From Micromonospora chalcea (GTDB lineage: Bacteria > Actinomycetota > Actinomycetes > Mycobacteriales > Micromonosporaceae), in contig NZ_MAGP01000120.1 of NCBI RefSeq assembly GCF_002926165.1, forward strand, positions 1-61,749: 61,749 nt of DNA. The letters run 5' to 3'. Of the stretch, positions 16,405 to 26,651 are shown piece after piece. Both the position numbers and the translations under genes were made by a program. Position 1 is the stretch's first letter. Each line of letters opens with the position of its first letter. The notes beneath the pieces were generated by a model that ran no database searches, was not told where the DNA came from, and worked only from the letters and a program-made list of their open reading frames with translations.

Positions 16405-18969
16405 ATGACCGACACGACGATCAGCGCCCGCGGCGGCGTCCCCGAGCGTCCGAGCCTGGACGGCCTCGAGGAGACCTGGGCCCGCCGCTGGCAGTCCGAC
16501 GGCACGTACGCGTTCGACCGTACGAAGGAGCGGTCGGACGTGTACGCGATCGACACTCCCCCGCCGACCGTGTCGGGCGAACTGCACATGGGGCACGTGT
16601 TCTCGTACACGCACACCGACGCGGTGGCCCGGTTCCAGCGGATGCGCGGGCGCACGGTCTTCTACCCGATGGGCTGGGACGACAACGGGCTGCCCACCGA
16701 ACGCCGGGTGCAGAACGTGTACGGCGTGCGTCCCGACCCGGCGCTGCCGTACGACAGCAACTGGCGGCCGCCGTCCGCGCCGGTGGACGACACGGCCCGG
16801 AAGAACCCGACGGCGATCTCCCGGCGCAACTTCATCGAGCTGTGCGAACTGCTCACCGTGGAGGACGAGAAGGCGTTCGAGGCGCTGTGGCGGCGGCTCG
16901 GGCTGTCCGTGGACTGGTCGCTGACGTACACCACGATCGGGTCGGCGGCCCGCGCGGCCAGCCAGCGCGCGTTCCTGCGGAACCTGGCGCGGGGCGAGGC
17001 GTACCAGGCCGAGGCGCCGACGCTGTGGGACGTCGGGTACGGCACCGCCGTGGCGCAGGCCGAGCTGGAGGACCGGGAGCGGCCCGGCGCGTACCACCGG
17101 CTGCGGTTCACCGGGCCGGACGGCCGCGAGGTGCTGATCGACACCACCCGCCCGGAGCTGCTGCCGGCCTGCGTGGCACTGGTCTGCCACCCCGACGACG
17201 AGCGGTACGCGGACCTGGTCGGCGCGTCCGCGCGTACCCCGGTGTTCGGGGTCGAGGTGCCGGTGCGCGCGCACCCGCTGGCGGACCCGGCCAAGGGCAC
17301 GGGCATCGCGATGGTCTGCACGTTCGGTGACCTGACCGACGTGACCTGGTGGCGTGAGCTGCGGCTGGACACCCGCGTGGTGATCGGCCGGGACGGACGC
17401 CTGCTGCCGGAGCCGCCGGCCGGCGTGCCGGCGGAGCCATACGCGGCGCTGGCCGGGCAGACGGTGAACGGCGCCCGGCGGACGCTGGTGGAGCTGCTGG
17501 CCGACGCGGGTGATCTGGTCGGCGAGCCGCGCCCGATCACGCATCCGGTGAAGTTCTACGAGCGCGGCGACCGGCCGCTGGAGATCGTCTCGACCCGGCA
17601 GTGGTATCTGCGCAACGGCGGCCGGGACGCCGGCCTGCGCGAGGAACTGCTGGCCCGGGGTCGGGAGCTGCGCTGGGTGCCGGAGCACATGCGGCACCGG
17701 TACGAGCACTGGGTGGGCGGCCTCACCGGTGACTGGCTGGTCAGCCGGCAGCGGTTCTTCGGCGTGCCGGTGCCGGTGTGGTACCGGCTCGACGACACTG
17801 GCGAGCCGGACTGGACCCACCCTCTCACACCGGACGAGGCGACGCTCCCGATCGACCCGAGCAGCGAACCGCCGCCCGGATACGAGGAGTCGCAGCGCGG
17901 CGTGCCGGGCGGTTTCACCGGCGACCCGGACGTGCTGGACACCTGGGCCACCTCGTCGCTGACCCCGCAGATCGTCGGCGGCTGGGAGACCGACCCGGAC
18001 CTGTTCACCAGGGTCTTCCCGATGGACCTGCGCCCGCAGGGCCACGACATCATCCGGACCTGGCTGTTCGCCACCGTCGCCCGGTCCCACCTGGAGCACG
18101 GCGCGCTGCCCTGGCACACCGCTGTGCTCTCCGGCTGGATCCTCGACCCGGACCGCAAGAAGATGTCGAAGTCCAAGGGCAACGTGGTCACGCCGATGGC
18201 GCTGCTGGAACAGAACGGCTCCGACGCGGTCCGCTACTGGGCCGCCAACGGCAAGCCGGGCATGGACCTCGCCTTCGACCCGGCCCAGGTCAAGGTGGGC
18301 CGGCGGCTGGCCACCAAGCTGCTCAACGCGTCGCGGTTCGCGCTCGGGCTGGGCGCCGCCGACGCACTGCGGGCCGCGGCGACCCAACCGCTGGACACCG
18401 CGATGCTCGCCGAACTGTCCGGCGTGGTCGCGACCGCGACCACCGCCTTCGACGGGTACGACCACACGGCCGCCCTGATGGCCACCGAAGCGTTCTTCTG
18501 GCGGTTCTGCGACGACTACATCGAGTTGGTGAAGGAGCGCGCCTACGGCACCGGGCCGGCGGCCGACTCGGCCCGGGCGGCGCTGGCGACCGCGTTGTCG
18601 GTGCAGTTGCGCCTGTTCGCGCCGGTGCTGCCGTTCGTCACCGAGGAGGTCTGGTCGTGGTGGCGGTACGGCTCGGTGCACCGCTCGCCGTGGCCGACCA
18701 CGTACGAGGTGGGCCGCGCGACGCAGGCGCCGGGTGACCCGGAACTGCTGCGACTGGCCGCGGACGCGCTGGGTCAGGTGCGCCGCGCCAAGTCGGAACG
18801 GAAGCTGTCGATGAAGGCGGACGTGCCGCTGGCCGAGGCGCTCGGACCGGCGGCGGTGCTGGACCAGCTCGGCACGGTCGCCGACGACCTGCGCGCGGCG
18901 GGCCGGATCGCGAAGCTGGACCTGCTGCCGGATCGCACCACCGAACTGGTCATCGCCTGCGCGTTCTGA
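16405..18969 (+). CDS. valS: Valyl-tRNA synthetase, archaeal-like type
   Basis: An 854-residue class I synthetase that charges tRNA-Val. The HIGH box is H-M-G-H at 61-64 and the KMSKS loop lies at 586-590. The sequence G-W-D-D-N-G-L-P-T-E-R-R-V-Q and the editing-domain region are of the archaeal/rickettsial type rather than the usual bacterial type. The protein stops soon after the anticodon-binding domain and shows no C-terminal coiled-coil arm, as in archaeal enzymes. ATG 16405 (M-T-D-T-T-I) was chosen; a GTG at 16357 would add 16 residues. Whether this is the only ValRS in the genome or a second, resistance-type copy cannot be told from the window. Confidence 0.93.
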   Translation: MTDTTISARGGVPERPSLDGLEETWARRWQSDGTYAFDRTKERSDVYAIDTPPPTVSGELHMGHVFSYTHTDAVARFQRMRGRTVFYPMGWDDNGLPTERRVQNVYGVRPDPALPYDSNWRPPSAPVDDTARKNPTAISRRNFIELCELLTVEDEKAFEALWRRLGLSVDWSLTYTTIGSAARAASQRAFLRNLARGEAYQAEAPTLWDVGYGTAVAQAELEDRERPGAYHRLRFTGPDGREVLIDTTRPELLPACVALVCHPDDERYADLVGASARTPVFGVEVPVRAHPLADPAKGTGIAMVCTFGDLTDVTWWRELRLDTRVVIGRDGRLLPEPPAGVPAEPYAALAGQTVNGARRTLVELLADAGDLVGEPRPITHPVKFYERGDRPLEIVSTRQWYLRNGGRDAGLREELLARGRELRWVPEHMRHRYEHWVGGLTGDWLVSRQRFFGVPVPVWYRLDDTGEPDWTHPLTPDEATLPIDPSSEPPPGYEESQRGVPGGFTGDPDVLDTWATSSLTPQIVGGWETDPDLFTRVFPMDLRPQGHDIIRTWLFATVARSHLEHGALPWHTAVLSGWILDPDRKKMSKSKGNVVTPMALLEQNGSDAVRYWAANGKPGMDLAFDPAQVKVGRRLATKLLNASRFALGLGAADALRAAATQPLDTAMLAELSGVVATATTAFDGYDHTAALMATEAFFWRFCDDYIELVKERAYGTGPAADSARAALATALSVQLRLFAPVLPFVTEEVWSWWRYGSVHRSPWPTTYEVGRATQAPGDPELLRLAADALGQVRRAKSERKLSMKADVPLAEALGPAAVLDQLGTVADDLRAAGRIAKLDLLPDRTTELVIACAF

Positions 18970-18983
18970 GCGCCGTCGGCGAT

Positions 18984-19037
18984 GTAAGGAAGGGCCCCTT
19001 CTTAACGCCTGGCGTTGTAGAAGGGGCCCTTCTTAAC
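18984..19037. repeat. GGGCCC double palindrome, copy 1
   Basis: A 54-nt element. GTAAGGAAGGGCCCCTTCTT (then AAC) fills 18984-19006, a short GCCTGGCGTTG linker follows, and AGAAGGGGCCCTTCTTAAC runs to 19037. Each half is itself nearly palindromic about GGGCCC, and the halves can pair with each other. It lies between the convergent ends of valS and the lipoprotein gene, consistent with a bidirectional terminator. Two more copies lie at 28511-28562 and 28767-28820. Confidence 0.85.
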
Positions 19038-19078
19038 ACCCGAAGGGCCGGCCGGACCGGCCCGCGGCGGTGCATGCC

Positions 19079-19555
19079 TCAGTCGGCCGCGCAGGCCGCC
19101 TTGAGCTTGTCCCGGGCGGCGGTGAGATCCGCCCTGCTCGGCGCCTTGCCCGGCGCCTTGGCCCAGGCGTCGGCGAGGTCGCTCATCTCGGTCGCGACGC
19201 CCTTCACCGCGCTGTTCACCTCGTCGCTGTTGGTGAAGGCGTGCGTGTAGAGCGTGGCCGCGCCCGCCGAGTACTGCGCGCTGACCGCCGAGTGACCGGC
19301 CGGCGGGCCGATCTTCTCCGCCTCGGCCACCTCCTTCAGGGCGGCGGTGATGTCCTTCTCCGCCGTCGCGCAGGTCTTCCGGGTGGCCTCGTCGAGGCCC
19401 ACCGGGGCCGGCGTCACCGGCGGCACGGACGTGGCGGCCGGGGCGGAGGGCGCCGCCGACCCGGCCGAGGGGGCCACCTCGTCGTCGCCGCAGCCGGACA
19501 TGACGATCATCGCCACCGCGGCCGGAGCCAGCAGGGCGAAGCGAGCTGAACGCAC
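19079..19555 (-). CDS. Small secreted lipoprotein
   Basis: A 158-residue exported protein. From GTG 19555 it has a short basic start, a hydrophobic stretch, and the lipobox M-S-G-C at 19-22, so Cys22 should be lipidated and anchor it outside the membrane. A linker rich in Ala/Ser/Pro/Thr (residues 27-55) leads to a helical domain of about 100 residues with one Cys pair (C-A-T-A near 63 and C-A near the end). GGGGAG precedes the start at good spacing. I do not recognise the domain. It lies downstream of the double ABC operon on the same strand but beyond that operon's terminator, so it is probably an independent unit. Confidence 0.8.
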   Translation of the reverse strand: MRSARFALLAPAAVAMIVMSGCGDDEVAPSAGSAAPSAPAATSVPPVTPAPVGLDEATRKTCATAEKDITAALKEVAEAEKIGPPAGHSAVSAQYSAGAATLYTHAFTNSDEVNSAVKGVATEMSDLADAWAKAPGKAPSRADLTAARDKLKAACAAD

Positions 19556-19611
19556 AGTGTTCTCCCCGTGTCGGTGTTCGTAGCCGCCGCAAACTAGCAG
19601 ACCGGACACGG

Positions 19612-19663
19612 CAGGGCGGAACCCGTTTTCCGTCGCGAACGCCGGAAAACGGGTCCCGCCCTG
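19612..19663 (-). terminator. Terminator of the double ABC operon
   Basis: A 21-bp hairpin: arms 19612-19632 and 19643-19663 match at 20 of 21 positions around a 10-nt loop. It begins 5 nt past the stop of the last permease gene on the minus strand and has a central run of As/Ts. It is one of the strongest stems in the window. Confidence 0.85.
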
Positions 19664-19668
19664 CGGGC

Positions 19669-20378
19669 TCAGCTCGTCTCGCCGGCCACGCTGAACGAGC
19701 GCAGGCGGTCGATCGCCAGCACGGTGAACCCGACCGCCACCAGCGCGGTGAGCACCGCCGCGACCGGCACCGAGACACTGGTGCCGAGCAGCGGCGTCGG
19801 CGCCATCCGGTCGGCCAGGGCGATCACCCACTGCTGGATCGACAGCACCCGGGTGCCGCTGACGAACCGGCCCAGCAGGCCTTCCCAGATCAGCACGTAG
19901 ACCAGGCCGAGCAGCACCGGCCGCCGGGTCACCAGGCTCAGCGCCAGGAACAGCGCCGAGTACGCCAGCGCGCCCGCCGCCGAGGCGACGACCAGGGCGA
20001 GTCCGAGGCGTACCGAATCGGCGAGCACGCCCGCGACGTAGATCGGGACACCGACGGTGACCGCCGTGACGCCGGCCGCGACCGCCAGCTTCGGCAGCAC
20101 GATCTGCCAGCGCGGCAGCGGCTTGGTGAGGATGTGCACGACGGTGCCGTCGTCGATCTCCGCGCCGAGCACGCCGGTGCCCTCGATCAGCGCCACCACC
20201 GGCAGCACCACCGCCAGGCCGAGGCCGACGAGCACCGGCGGGCCCCACTGGCCGGGGTCGACGCCGAGCGACCGGCAGAGCACCGCCAGGCCGATCAGGA
20301 TCAGCGGCAACGGCAGCAGCATGAGGAACCGGCTCCGGCCGAACAGGCCGCGCGCGGTGATCCAGGTGACTGTCGACA

Positions 20379-20382
<4 letters not shown>
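19669..20382 (-). CDS. ABC-2 type permease (second pair)
   Basis: A 237-residue membrane protein with about six hydrophobic helices, starting M-M-S-T-V-T-W-I-T. The region G-A-E-I-D-D-G-T-V-V-H-I-L-T-K-P-L-P-R is the cytoplasmic coupling segment typical of ABC-2 permeases. It is the last of four genes (23120 down to 19669) whose stops and starts overlap by 4-8 nt, and it pairs with the ATPase encoded just upstream. The substrate is unknown. Operons with two ATPase/permease pairs in tandem occur in actinobacteria, where their roles remain undefined. Confidence 0.88.
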
Positions 20383-21334
<952 letters not shown>

Positions 21335-21338
<4 letters not shown>

Positions 21339-22213
21339 CGGGCGGCCACCTTCCGGTATCGCAGGAGCAGCAGGCTGACGCAGGCGGCGACCAGCAGCAC
21401 GGCGACCGCGGCGTAGACCGGCCCGAAGTCGCCGATCGGCATGCCACCCCGTCCCTGGGTCAGCCGGTCGCCGAGCGCCCAGTTGCCCACGCCGCCGACG
21501 AGCGTCGGCGGGGAGGCGACGAAGGCCAGCTCGTTGATCGTCCGCGAGGGCAGGATGGACAGCACGCCGACGACCGGCGTGGTCATCAGGAAGACCGCCA
21601 CGATGCCGCCGGCCGCGAACGCGCGCTTGCCGGTCAGCGAGGCGACGAGCAGCGCGATCGAGGCGAACACCACCGCCCAGAGCCCGGCGTAGAGCAGCCC
21701 GGGCAGCAGGTCGAGCAGTTCGTCCCACACCCCGCGTACGCCCCGGTTCGTGGTGAACGCGGCGCCGAGGAACATCACCAGCTGCGGGCCGCCGAGCAGC
21801 AGCCACAGCGCGGTGACAAGCGCCAGCAGCTTGGACAGCGCGTAGTCGCCGCGCGGCAGCGGCCGGGAGAAGTACAGCGGCAGCACGCCGCTGCGCAGGT
21901 CGCGGGAGACCAGCTCGGGCGCGGCCACCGCGGCGAAGAAGATGACCAGCCAGCTCATCGCGTCGGCGAACTGGGCGTACGTCATCACCACCTCGCCGAT
22001 CTGGCTGCGCACCGCGGTGACGCCGGCGGCCACCACGGTCACCACGGAGACGACCAGCCACGGGAAGATCTTGGCCTTGGCGCTGCGGCCCAGCCCGAAG
22101 ACGGTACGCACGCCGTGCAGGTAGAGCGCGCCGAAGACCTGCCGGCGGCCGAGCCGCGGGCCGGTGTAGCGCTGGTAGCCGATGTCGTGGATGACCCCGG
22201 TCGCGTCAGACAT
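21335..22213 (-). CDS. ABC-2 type permease (first pair)
   Basis: A 292-residue membrane protein. A conserved-looking cytoplasmic start (I-H-D-I-G-Y-Q-R-Y-T-G-P-R-L-G-R) is followed by about six helices, with R-D-L-R-S-G-V-L-P-L-Y-F-S-R-P-L-P-R-G as the coupling segment. The I-G-Y-x-x-Y-x-G-x-R-L-G leader is typical of a permease subfamily in actinobacteria and deinococci. Both ends overlap adjacent genes, tying it to the four-gene operon. The substrate is not identifiable. Confidence 0.88.
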
Positions 22214-23120
22214 GGCTGGGCTCCCTCGCGGCGAAGAGTTCGGCCACCCGGTGCCGCCGCTGGTCCAGCCGGTGCAGCGGCAGGTCCAGCTCGGCGACCG
22301 CGCCGAGGATCTGGTCGTAGGTGGCGTCGTCGGCGAGCTGGAGGAGCAGCAGCCGCCCGTCGCGGGTCACCGGCAGGTCGAGCGCGGCGAGCCGGGCGGC
22401 CAGCTCGTCGGTGCCCTCGCTCACCTCGACGGCGAGCACGTCGGTGGCGGTGGTCATGGCGGACACCCGGTCGGCGCGCAGCAGCCGGCCGCCGTCGATG
22501 GCGACGAGCGTGTCGCAGATCCGCTCCACCTCGCCGAGAAGGTGCGAGCAGACCACCACCGAGATGCCGAACTCGGTGCCGATGCGGTGGATCAGCGCGA
22601 GCATGGCGTCCCGGCCGGCCGGGTCGAGGCCGTTCGTCGGCTCGTCGAGCAGCAGCAGATCGGGATCGTGTACGAGCGCCTGGGCGAGCTTGACCCGCTG
22701 CTTCATACCGGTGGAGTAGCCACCGACGGCCCGGTGCCGCTCCTCGTGCAGACCGACGTGGCGCAGCGCCTCGGAGGCCCGTTCCCGGGCGACGGTGCGC
22801 GGCAGTCCGCTGATCCGGCCCAGGTGGGTGACCAGCTCGGCGGCGGACAGGTCGGGCGGGAGGGCGTCGTGCTCGGGCATGTATCCGACCCGGGCGCGGA
22901 CCGCGGCCGGGTCGGTGGTCGGGTCGAGGCCGAGCACCTGTACCCGGCCGCTGGTCGGCGGGAGCAGACCCAGCAGGATCTTGATCAGAGTGGACTTGCC
23001 GGCGCCGTTCGCGCCCACCAGCCCGATGATCCCCGGCTCGACCGATACGGTGAGGTCGGTCAACGCGGTGACCCGGCCTCCGTACGTCTTGGTCAGCGAC
23101 TCGGTCGCGAGCAGTGTCAC
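22206..23120 (-). CDS. ABC transporter ATP-binding protein (first pair)
   Basis: A 304-residue ATPase and the first gene of the operon. Walker A is G-A-N-G-A-G-K-S-T near 36-44. The signature is Y-S-T-G-M-K-Q-R, Walker B is L-L-L-D-E-P-T-N-G-L-D, and the H-loop is V-C-S-H-L-L. The C-terminal 80 residues resemble the regulatory domain of other ABC-2 ATPases. It overlaps the next permease gene by 8 nt. The upstream 152-nt gap to the divergent glycosyltransferase must hold the operon promoter, but I could not fix a convincing -35/-10 pair. Confidence 0.93.
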   Translation of the reverse strand: MTLLATESLTKTYGGRVTALTDLTVSVEPGIIGLVGANGAGKSTLIKILLGLLPPTSGRVQVLGLDPTTDPAAVRARVGYMPEHDALPPDLSAAELVTHLGRISGLPRTVARERASEALRHVGLHEERHRAVGGYSTGMKQRVKLAQALVHDPDLLLLDEPTNGLDPAGRDAMLALIHRIGTEFGISVVVCSHLLGEVERICDTLVAIDGGRLLRADRVSAMTTATDVLAVEVSEGTDELAARLAALDLPVTRDGRLLLLQLADDATYDQILGAVAELDLPLHRLDQRRHRVAELFAAREPSHV

Positions 23121-23272
23121 GCCGTTCAGCGTAGAACTCCGGGGCCGCGCCGGAGCCCGTCCTGACCCGGGCGATCCCCTGATCCCTCGGCTCCGGGCCC
23201 CCTAGGTGACCGACGGGGTAGCGGCGTCGCGGGGAAGCTGCCACCGTGTGAGGCGACTCGACGGGGGGCGTC

Positions 23273-24820
23273 ATGAGCGACGGTACGGACCGGCCGGCGG
23301 TGAGCGTGGTGGTGCCCACGTACAACTGCGGTGCCCACCTCGATCCGCTCGTCGCGTCGCTGTCGCGGCAGGGGCTGCCGCCCGGCGGATACGAGGTGAT
23401 CTTCGCCGACGACGGGTCGACCGACGGGACGCCGCAGCGCCTGGACGAGCTGGCCGCTGCCGACCCGCACGTGCGGGTGCTGCGCCTGCCGCACTCGGGC
23501 TGGCCGTCGCGCCCGCGCAACCAGGGGCTGGAGCAGGCACGCGGCGAGTACGTCTTCTTCGCCGACGACGACGACTGGTTCGGCGACGAGGCGCTGGCCC
23601 GCCTGCACTCCTGCGCCCGGGCACACGACGCGGACATCGTCGTCGGACGGATGATCGGGCACCGGCGGGGCGTACCGCGGGAGCTGTTCCGGGAGAACCG
23701 GTTCGACGCCACCCTGGCGAACGCGCCGCTGGCCGACAGCATGACCTGTCACAAGCTGTTCCGGCGGTCCTTCCTCGACCGGCACGGGCTGCGCTTCCCG
23801 GAGGGCCACCCGCGACGCCTGGAGGACCACCGGCTGATGGCGGCGGCCTACCTGCTCGCCGAGCGGATCTGCGTGCTGGCCGACCACCCCTGCTACCACC
23901 ACGCCCGCCGCGAGGACGCGGGCAACGTCACCGCCACCCGGATGGACCCGGCGGAGTACTACGCGGCGCTGCGGGCCGCGATGGACATCGTGGACGCCCA
24001 CCGCCCACCGGCCGCGGCCCGCCTGCGGCTGCACCGGCGCTGGCTGCGCAAGGAGATGCTGAACCGGCTGCGCGGGCAGGCGCTGCTGAGCGCGCCGGAG
24101 CCCTGGGCCGGGCAGGTGGCGGACGAGGTGGGGCAGCTCGTGAAGGAGCGTGTCGCACCCGAGGCGATCGCCGGGGTGCCGCCGATGTACCAGGTGATCG
24201 CGCATCTCGCCGCGCAGGGGCGGATGGCCGACCTGCGCCGGCTGGCGGAGTGGGACGTGAGTGTCCGGGCGCACGCCGCCGTCGACCGGTGGCAGGTGGA
24301 GGGACGGACGCTGACCGTCGCCGTCTCCGCCCACCTGCGCGCCGGGGACGAGCCGCTGCGCTTCGACGACCGAGGGCTGCCGGTGCTCCCGGTGGCCGAG
24401 GCCGCGCCGGACGGTGTCGTGATGCGGGCCGGCGGGGCGAGGACCGACGTGGTGATCCGCCGCCGGGAGACCCGGGAGGAGTTCTTCCTGCCGGTCGACG
24501 CCACCACCGAGCCGGCCGCCGACGGCCGGGTCTGTCACCGCAGCACCGCCACCGTCGACTTCGCGGCGCTCGACGGCGGCCGGACCCGGGGCACCTGGGA
24601 GGTCCGGGCCCGGGTGATCCAGGCCGGGTGGGCGCTGGACGCGAACCTGCCGCTCGTGGTGCGCTGCGCGGCCGACGGCGGGCCGCCGCGGGTGGAGGAT
24701 CCGCGCCGGCTCCGCGCCCGGATCCGGCGGGCGGTCCGGCGGATCCGGGATCGCGCGCTCGGCCGGACGGCGCGCGCCGGCAGCCGTTCGCACGATCGAC
24801 CGGCGGCGGCCCGGCGGTAA
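23273..24820 (+). CDS. Family 2 glycosyltransferase
   Basis: A 515-residue protein. Residues 8-210 form a GT-A fold: V-S-V-V-V-P-T-Y-N-C-G, F-A-D-D-G-S-T-D-G-T, then N-Q-G-L-E-Q-A-R-G-E-Y-V-F-F-A-D-D-D-D with the DxD metal site at 98-101. E-D-H-R-L-M near residue 184 supplies the usual E-D acceptor motif. It transfers a sugar from a nucleotide sugar to a glycan. The C-terminal 250 residues are a predicted beta-rich region of unknown role ending in an Arg-rich tail. No membrane helices are seen. The ATG start follows GGGGGG. It is divergent from the ABC operon and could act on cell-wall or teichoic-type polymers, which is a guess. Confidence 0.88.
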   Translation: MSDGTDRPAVSVVVPTYNCGAHLDPLVASLSRQGLPPGGYEVIFADDGSTDGTPQRLDELAAADPHVRVLRLPHSGWPSRPRNQGLEQARGEYVFFADDDDWFGDEALARLHSCARAHDADIVVGRMIGHRRGVPRELFRENRFDATLANAPLADSMTCHKLFRRSFLDRHGLRFPEGHPRRLEDHRLMAAAYLLAERICVLADHPCYHHARREDAGNVTATRMDPAEYYAALRAAMDIVDAHRPPAAARLRLHRRWLRKEMLNRLRGQALLSAPEPWAGQVADEVGQLVKERVAPEAIAGVPPMYQVIAHLAAQGRMADLRRLAEWDVSVRAHAAVDRWQVEGRTLTVAVSAHLRAGDEPLRFDDRGLPVLPVAEAAPDGVVMRAGGARTDVVIRRRETREEFFLPVDATTEPAADGRVCHRSTATVDFAALDGGRTRGTWEVRARVIQAGWALDANLPLVVRCAADGGPPRVEDPRRLRARIRRAVRRIRDRALGRTARAGSRSHDRPAAARR

Positions 24821-24950
24821 GGATTCGAAGACCCCGGTTCGTCCTCGGCACGATCGCCGGAACGCGCGATTACCGGGAGGCCGGGTGGCGCTCTCGACCG
24901 ATCGCCGGTGGGCTGCGAAACTGTGTGCCGGCCGGTGAGTTGGGGGTTCG

Positions 24951-26480
24951 ATGAGCAACGGGTGGCTGCTGCCCGAGGACGTTCTGCGGGATGCGCCGTC
25001 GTACGCGCCCAGACCCGCTGAGCTGGCCGATCTCCAGTTGTTGCTGAGCGGGGCGTACGCGCCGCTCACCGGTTTCATGAGCCGGGCCGACCTGACCTCG
25101 CTGAGCCGGCGCGGCCGGCACGCCGACGGCACCCCGTGGCCGGTGCCGGTGACGCTCCAGGTGCCGGCCGCGCTGGCCGACGGGCTCGACCCGGCGGACC
25201 CCGCCCGCCGGGCGGTGGTCCTCACCGACGGCGAGGGCGCGCCGGTCGCGGCGATGGACGTGACGGACGTCTGGCCGGGCCGCGAGGGCCTGGTGGGCGT
25301 CGGTGGCACGGTGCGCCGCCTGGGCGACGGCGGCCACGGACCGTTCCAGCGCCTGCGGCGCGGCCCCGACGAGGTACGCGGCCTGCTGCCGCCGGGCCGG
25401 GTGCTCGGGGTCTTCGCCGACCGTCCGCTGCACCGCCCGCAACTGGCGCAGATCGCGCACGCGGCCCGCACGCTCGGCGCGCACCTGCTGGTGCTGATCC
25501 CGGTGGGCGAGGGGTCGACCGGTGGCCTGCCGTCCGAGGCGCTGGTGCGTACCGTGTTCGCCGCCCGCGACCGGATGCCCCCGGCGACGCTGGTGGCGGT
25601 GCCGCTGGCCCGCCGGCGTGACGAGATCAGCGACGCGCTGCTGCGGGCCCGGGTCGCCGCCGCGTACGGCGTGACCCACCTGCTCTCCACCGAGGGCATG
25701 CTCTCCGGCGCCGGCCTGCGTGTGCTGGTGCCCCGCGAGCTGGCCTACGACAACCGGGACGGGCAGTGGCGCTGGCGGGAGGACATCCCGCCGCGCAACC
25801 GCCGGCTGGCGCTGAGCGTGGAGGAGATCGACGACCTGCTGGACCGGGGCTTCCCGCTGCCCGAGTGGCACACCCCGCCGGCGGTGGCGAAGGAACTGGT
25901 CCGGGCCCGCCCGCCGCGGCGGTACCGAGGACTGGTGATCTTCCTGACCGGGCTGTCCGGCTCGGGCAAGTCGACGATCGCCCGGGGCCTGGCCGACGTG
26001 CTCCGTGAGCAGGGCGACCGCACGATCACGCTGCTCGACGGCGACGTGGTGCGGCGGGAGCTGTCAGCCGGGCTCGGGTTCAGCAAGTCCGACCGGGATC
26101 TCAACGTGCGCCGGATCGGCTGGGTGGCCGCCGAGATCGCCCGGCACCGCGGGGTCGGCATCTGCTGCCCGATCGCGCCGTACGCGGCGGCCCGCGCCAC
26201 CGCGCGGGAGATGGCCGAGGCGGCCGGCGCGGGCTTCCTGCTGGTCCACGTGGCGACGCCGCTCGCGGTCTGTGAGCAGCGCGACCGCAAGGGCCTGTAC
26301 GCCCGCGCCCGGGCCGGCCTGCTCACCGGGATGACCGGCATCGACGACCCGTACGAGGAGCCCACCGACGCGGATCTCGTGGTGGACACCTCGGACATCA
26401 GCGTCGAGGAGGCCATCGGGAAGGTGATGGAACACCTCACCGAGACCGGCTGGGTGGAGCCCCGACTCCAGCCCGCCTGA
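24951..26480 (+). CDS. ATP-sulfurylase-like / APS kinase fusion
   Basis: A 509-residue two-domain protein. The C-terminal part (residues 325-505) is an intact adenylylsulfate kinase: Walker A G-L-S-G-S-G-K-S-T at 334-342, D-G-D near 363-365, L-G-F-S-K-S-D-R-D-L-N-V-R-R-I-G, and the lid K-G-L-Y-A-R-A. The N-terminal part (about 5-310) has the fold order of ATP sulfurylase (L-S-G-A-Y-A-P-L-T-G-F-M at the start). However, the catalytic Q-T/V-R-N-P-x-H is replaced by A-D-R-P-L-H-R-P at 156-163, and G-R-D-H-A-G by S-T-E-G-M-L. Sulfurylase activity is therefore doubtful. No cysD/cysN or sulfate-reduction genes lie nearby. Confidence 0.88.
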   Translation: MSNGWLLPEDVLRDAPSYAPRPAELADLQLLLSGAYAPLTGFMSRADLTSLSRRGRHADGTPWPVPVTLQVPAALADGLDPADPARRAVVLTDGEGAPVAAMDVTDVWPGREGLVGVGGTVRRLGDGGHGPFQRLRRGPDEVRGLLPPGRVLGVFADRPLHRPQLAQIAHAARTLGAHLLVLIPVGEGSTGGLPSEALVRTVFAARDRMPPATLVAVPLARRRDEISDALLRARVAAAYGVTHLLSTEGMLSGAGLRVLVPRELAYDNRDGQWRWREDIPPRNRRLALSVEEIDDLLDRGFPLPEWHTPPAVAKELVRARPPRRYRGLVIFLTGLSGSGKSTIARGLADVLREQGDRTITLLDGDVVRRELSAGLGFSKSDRDLNVRRIGWVAAEIARHRGVGICCPIAPYAAARATAREMAEAAGAGFLLVHVATPLAVCEQRDRKGLYARARAGLLTGMTGIDDPYEEPTDADLVVDTSDISVEEAIGKVMEHLTETGWVEPRLQPA

Positions 26481-26520
26481 CCTTTCGGCCGCCGGACGCG
26501 TCCGGCCTGCGAGCACCTCG

Positions 26521-26554
26521 ACCGCCGTCGTCCGGCCTTACGGACGACGGCGGT
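26521..26554 (+). terminator. Terminator after the APS kinase fusion
   Basis: ACCGCCGTCGTCCG (26521-26534) pairs perfectly with CGGACGACGGCGGT (26541-26554) around a 6-nt loop and is followed by TTTCG. It stands 40 nt after the stop. Confidence 0.85.
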
Positions 26555-26580
26555 TTCGCATCGCCCCTCGCTGCGCGGTA

Positions 26581-26602
26581 GTGTTCGCCTTTGTTGGAAC
26601 AC
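26581..26602. promoter_or_regulatory. Possible operator upstream of deoR-galT
   Basis: GTGTTC (26581-26586) and GAACAC (26597-26602) form a 6-bp inverted repeat with a 10-nt spacer. A further CGTTCG follows at 26603, giving repeated GTTCG half-sites. It lies 50-70 nt upstream of the DeoR start, where an autoregulatory site would be expected. Confidence 0.4.
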
Positions 26603-26651
26603 GTTCGACCGCGTGAGCAACGCGGTCGGTGACGCTCGGAGGTGGGCCGGA

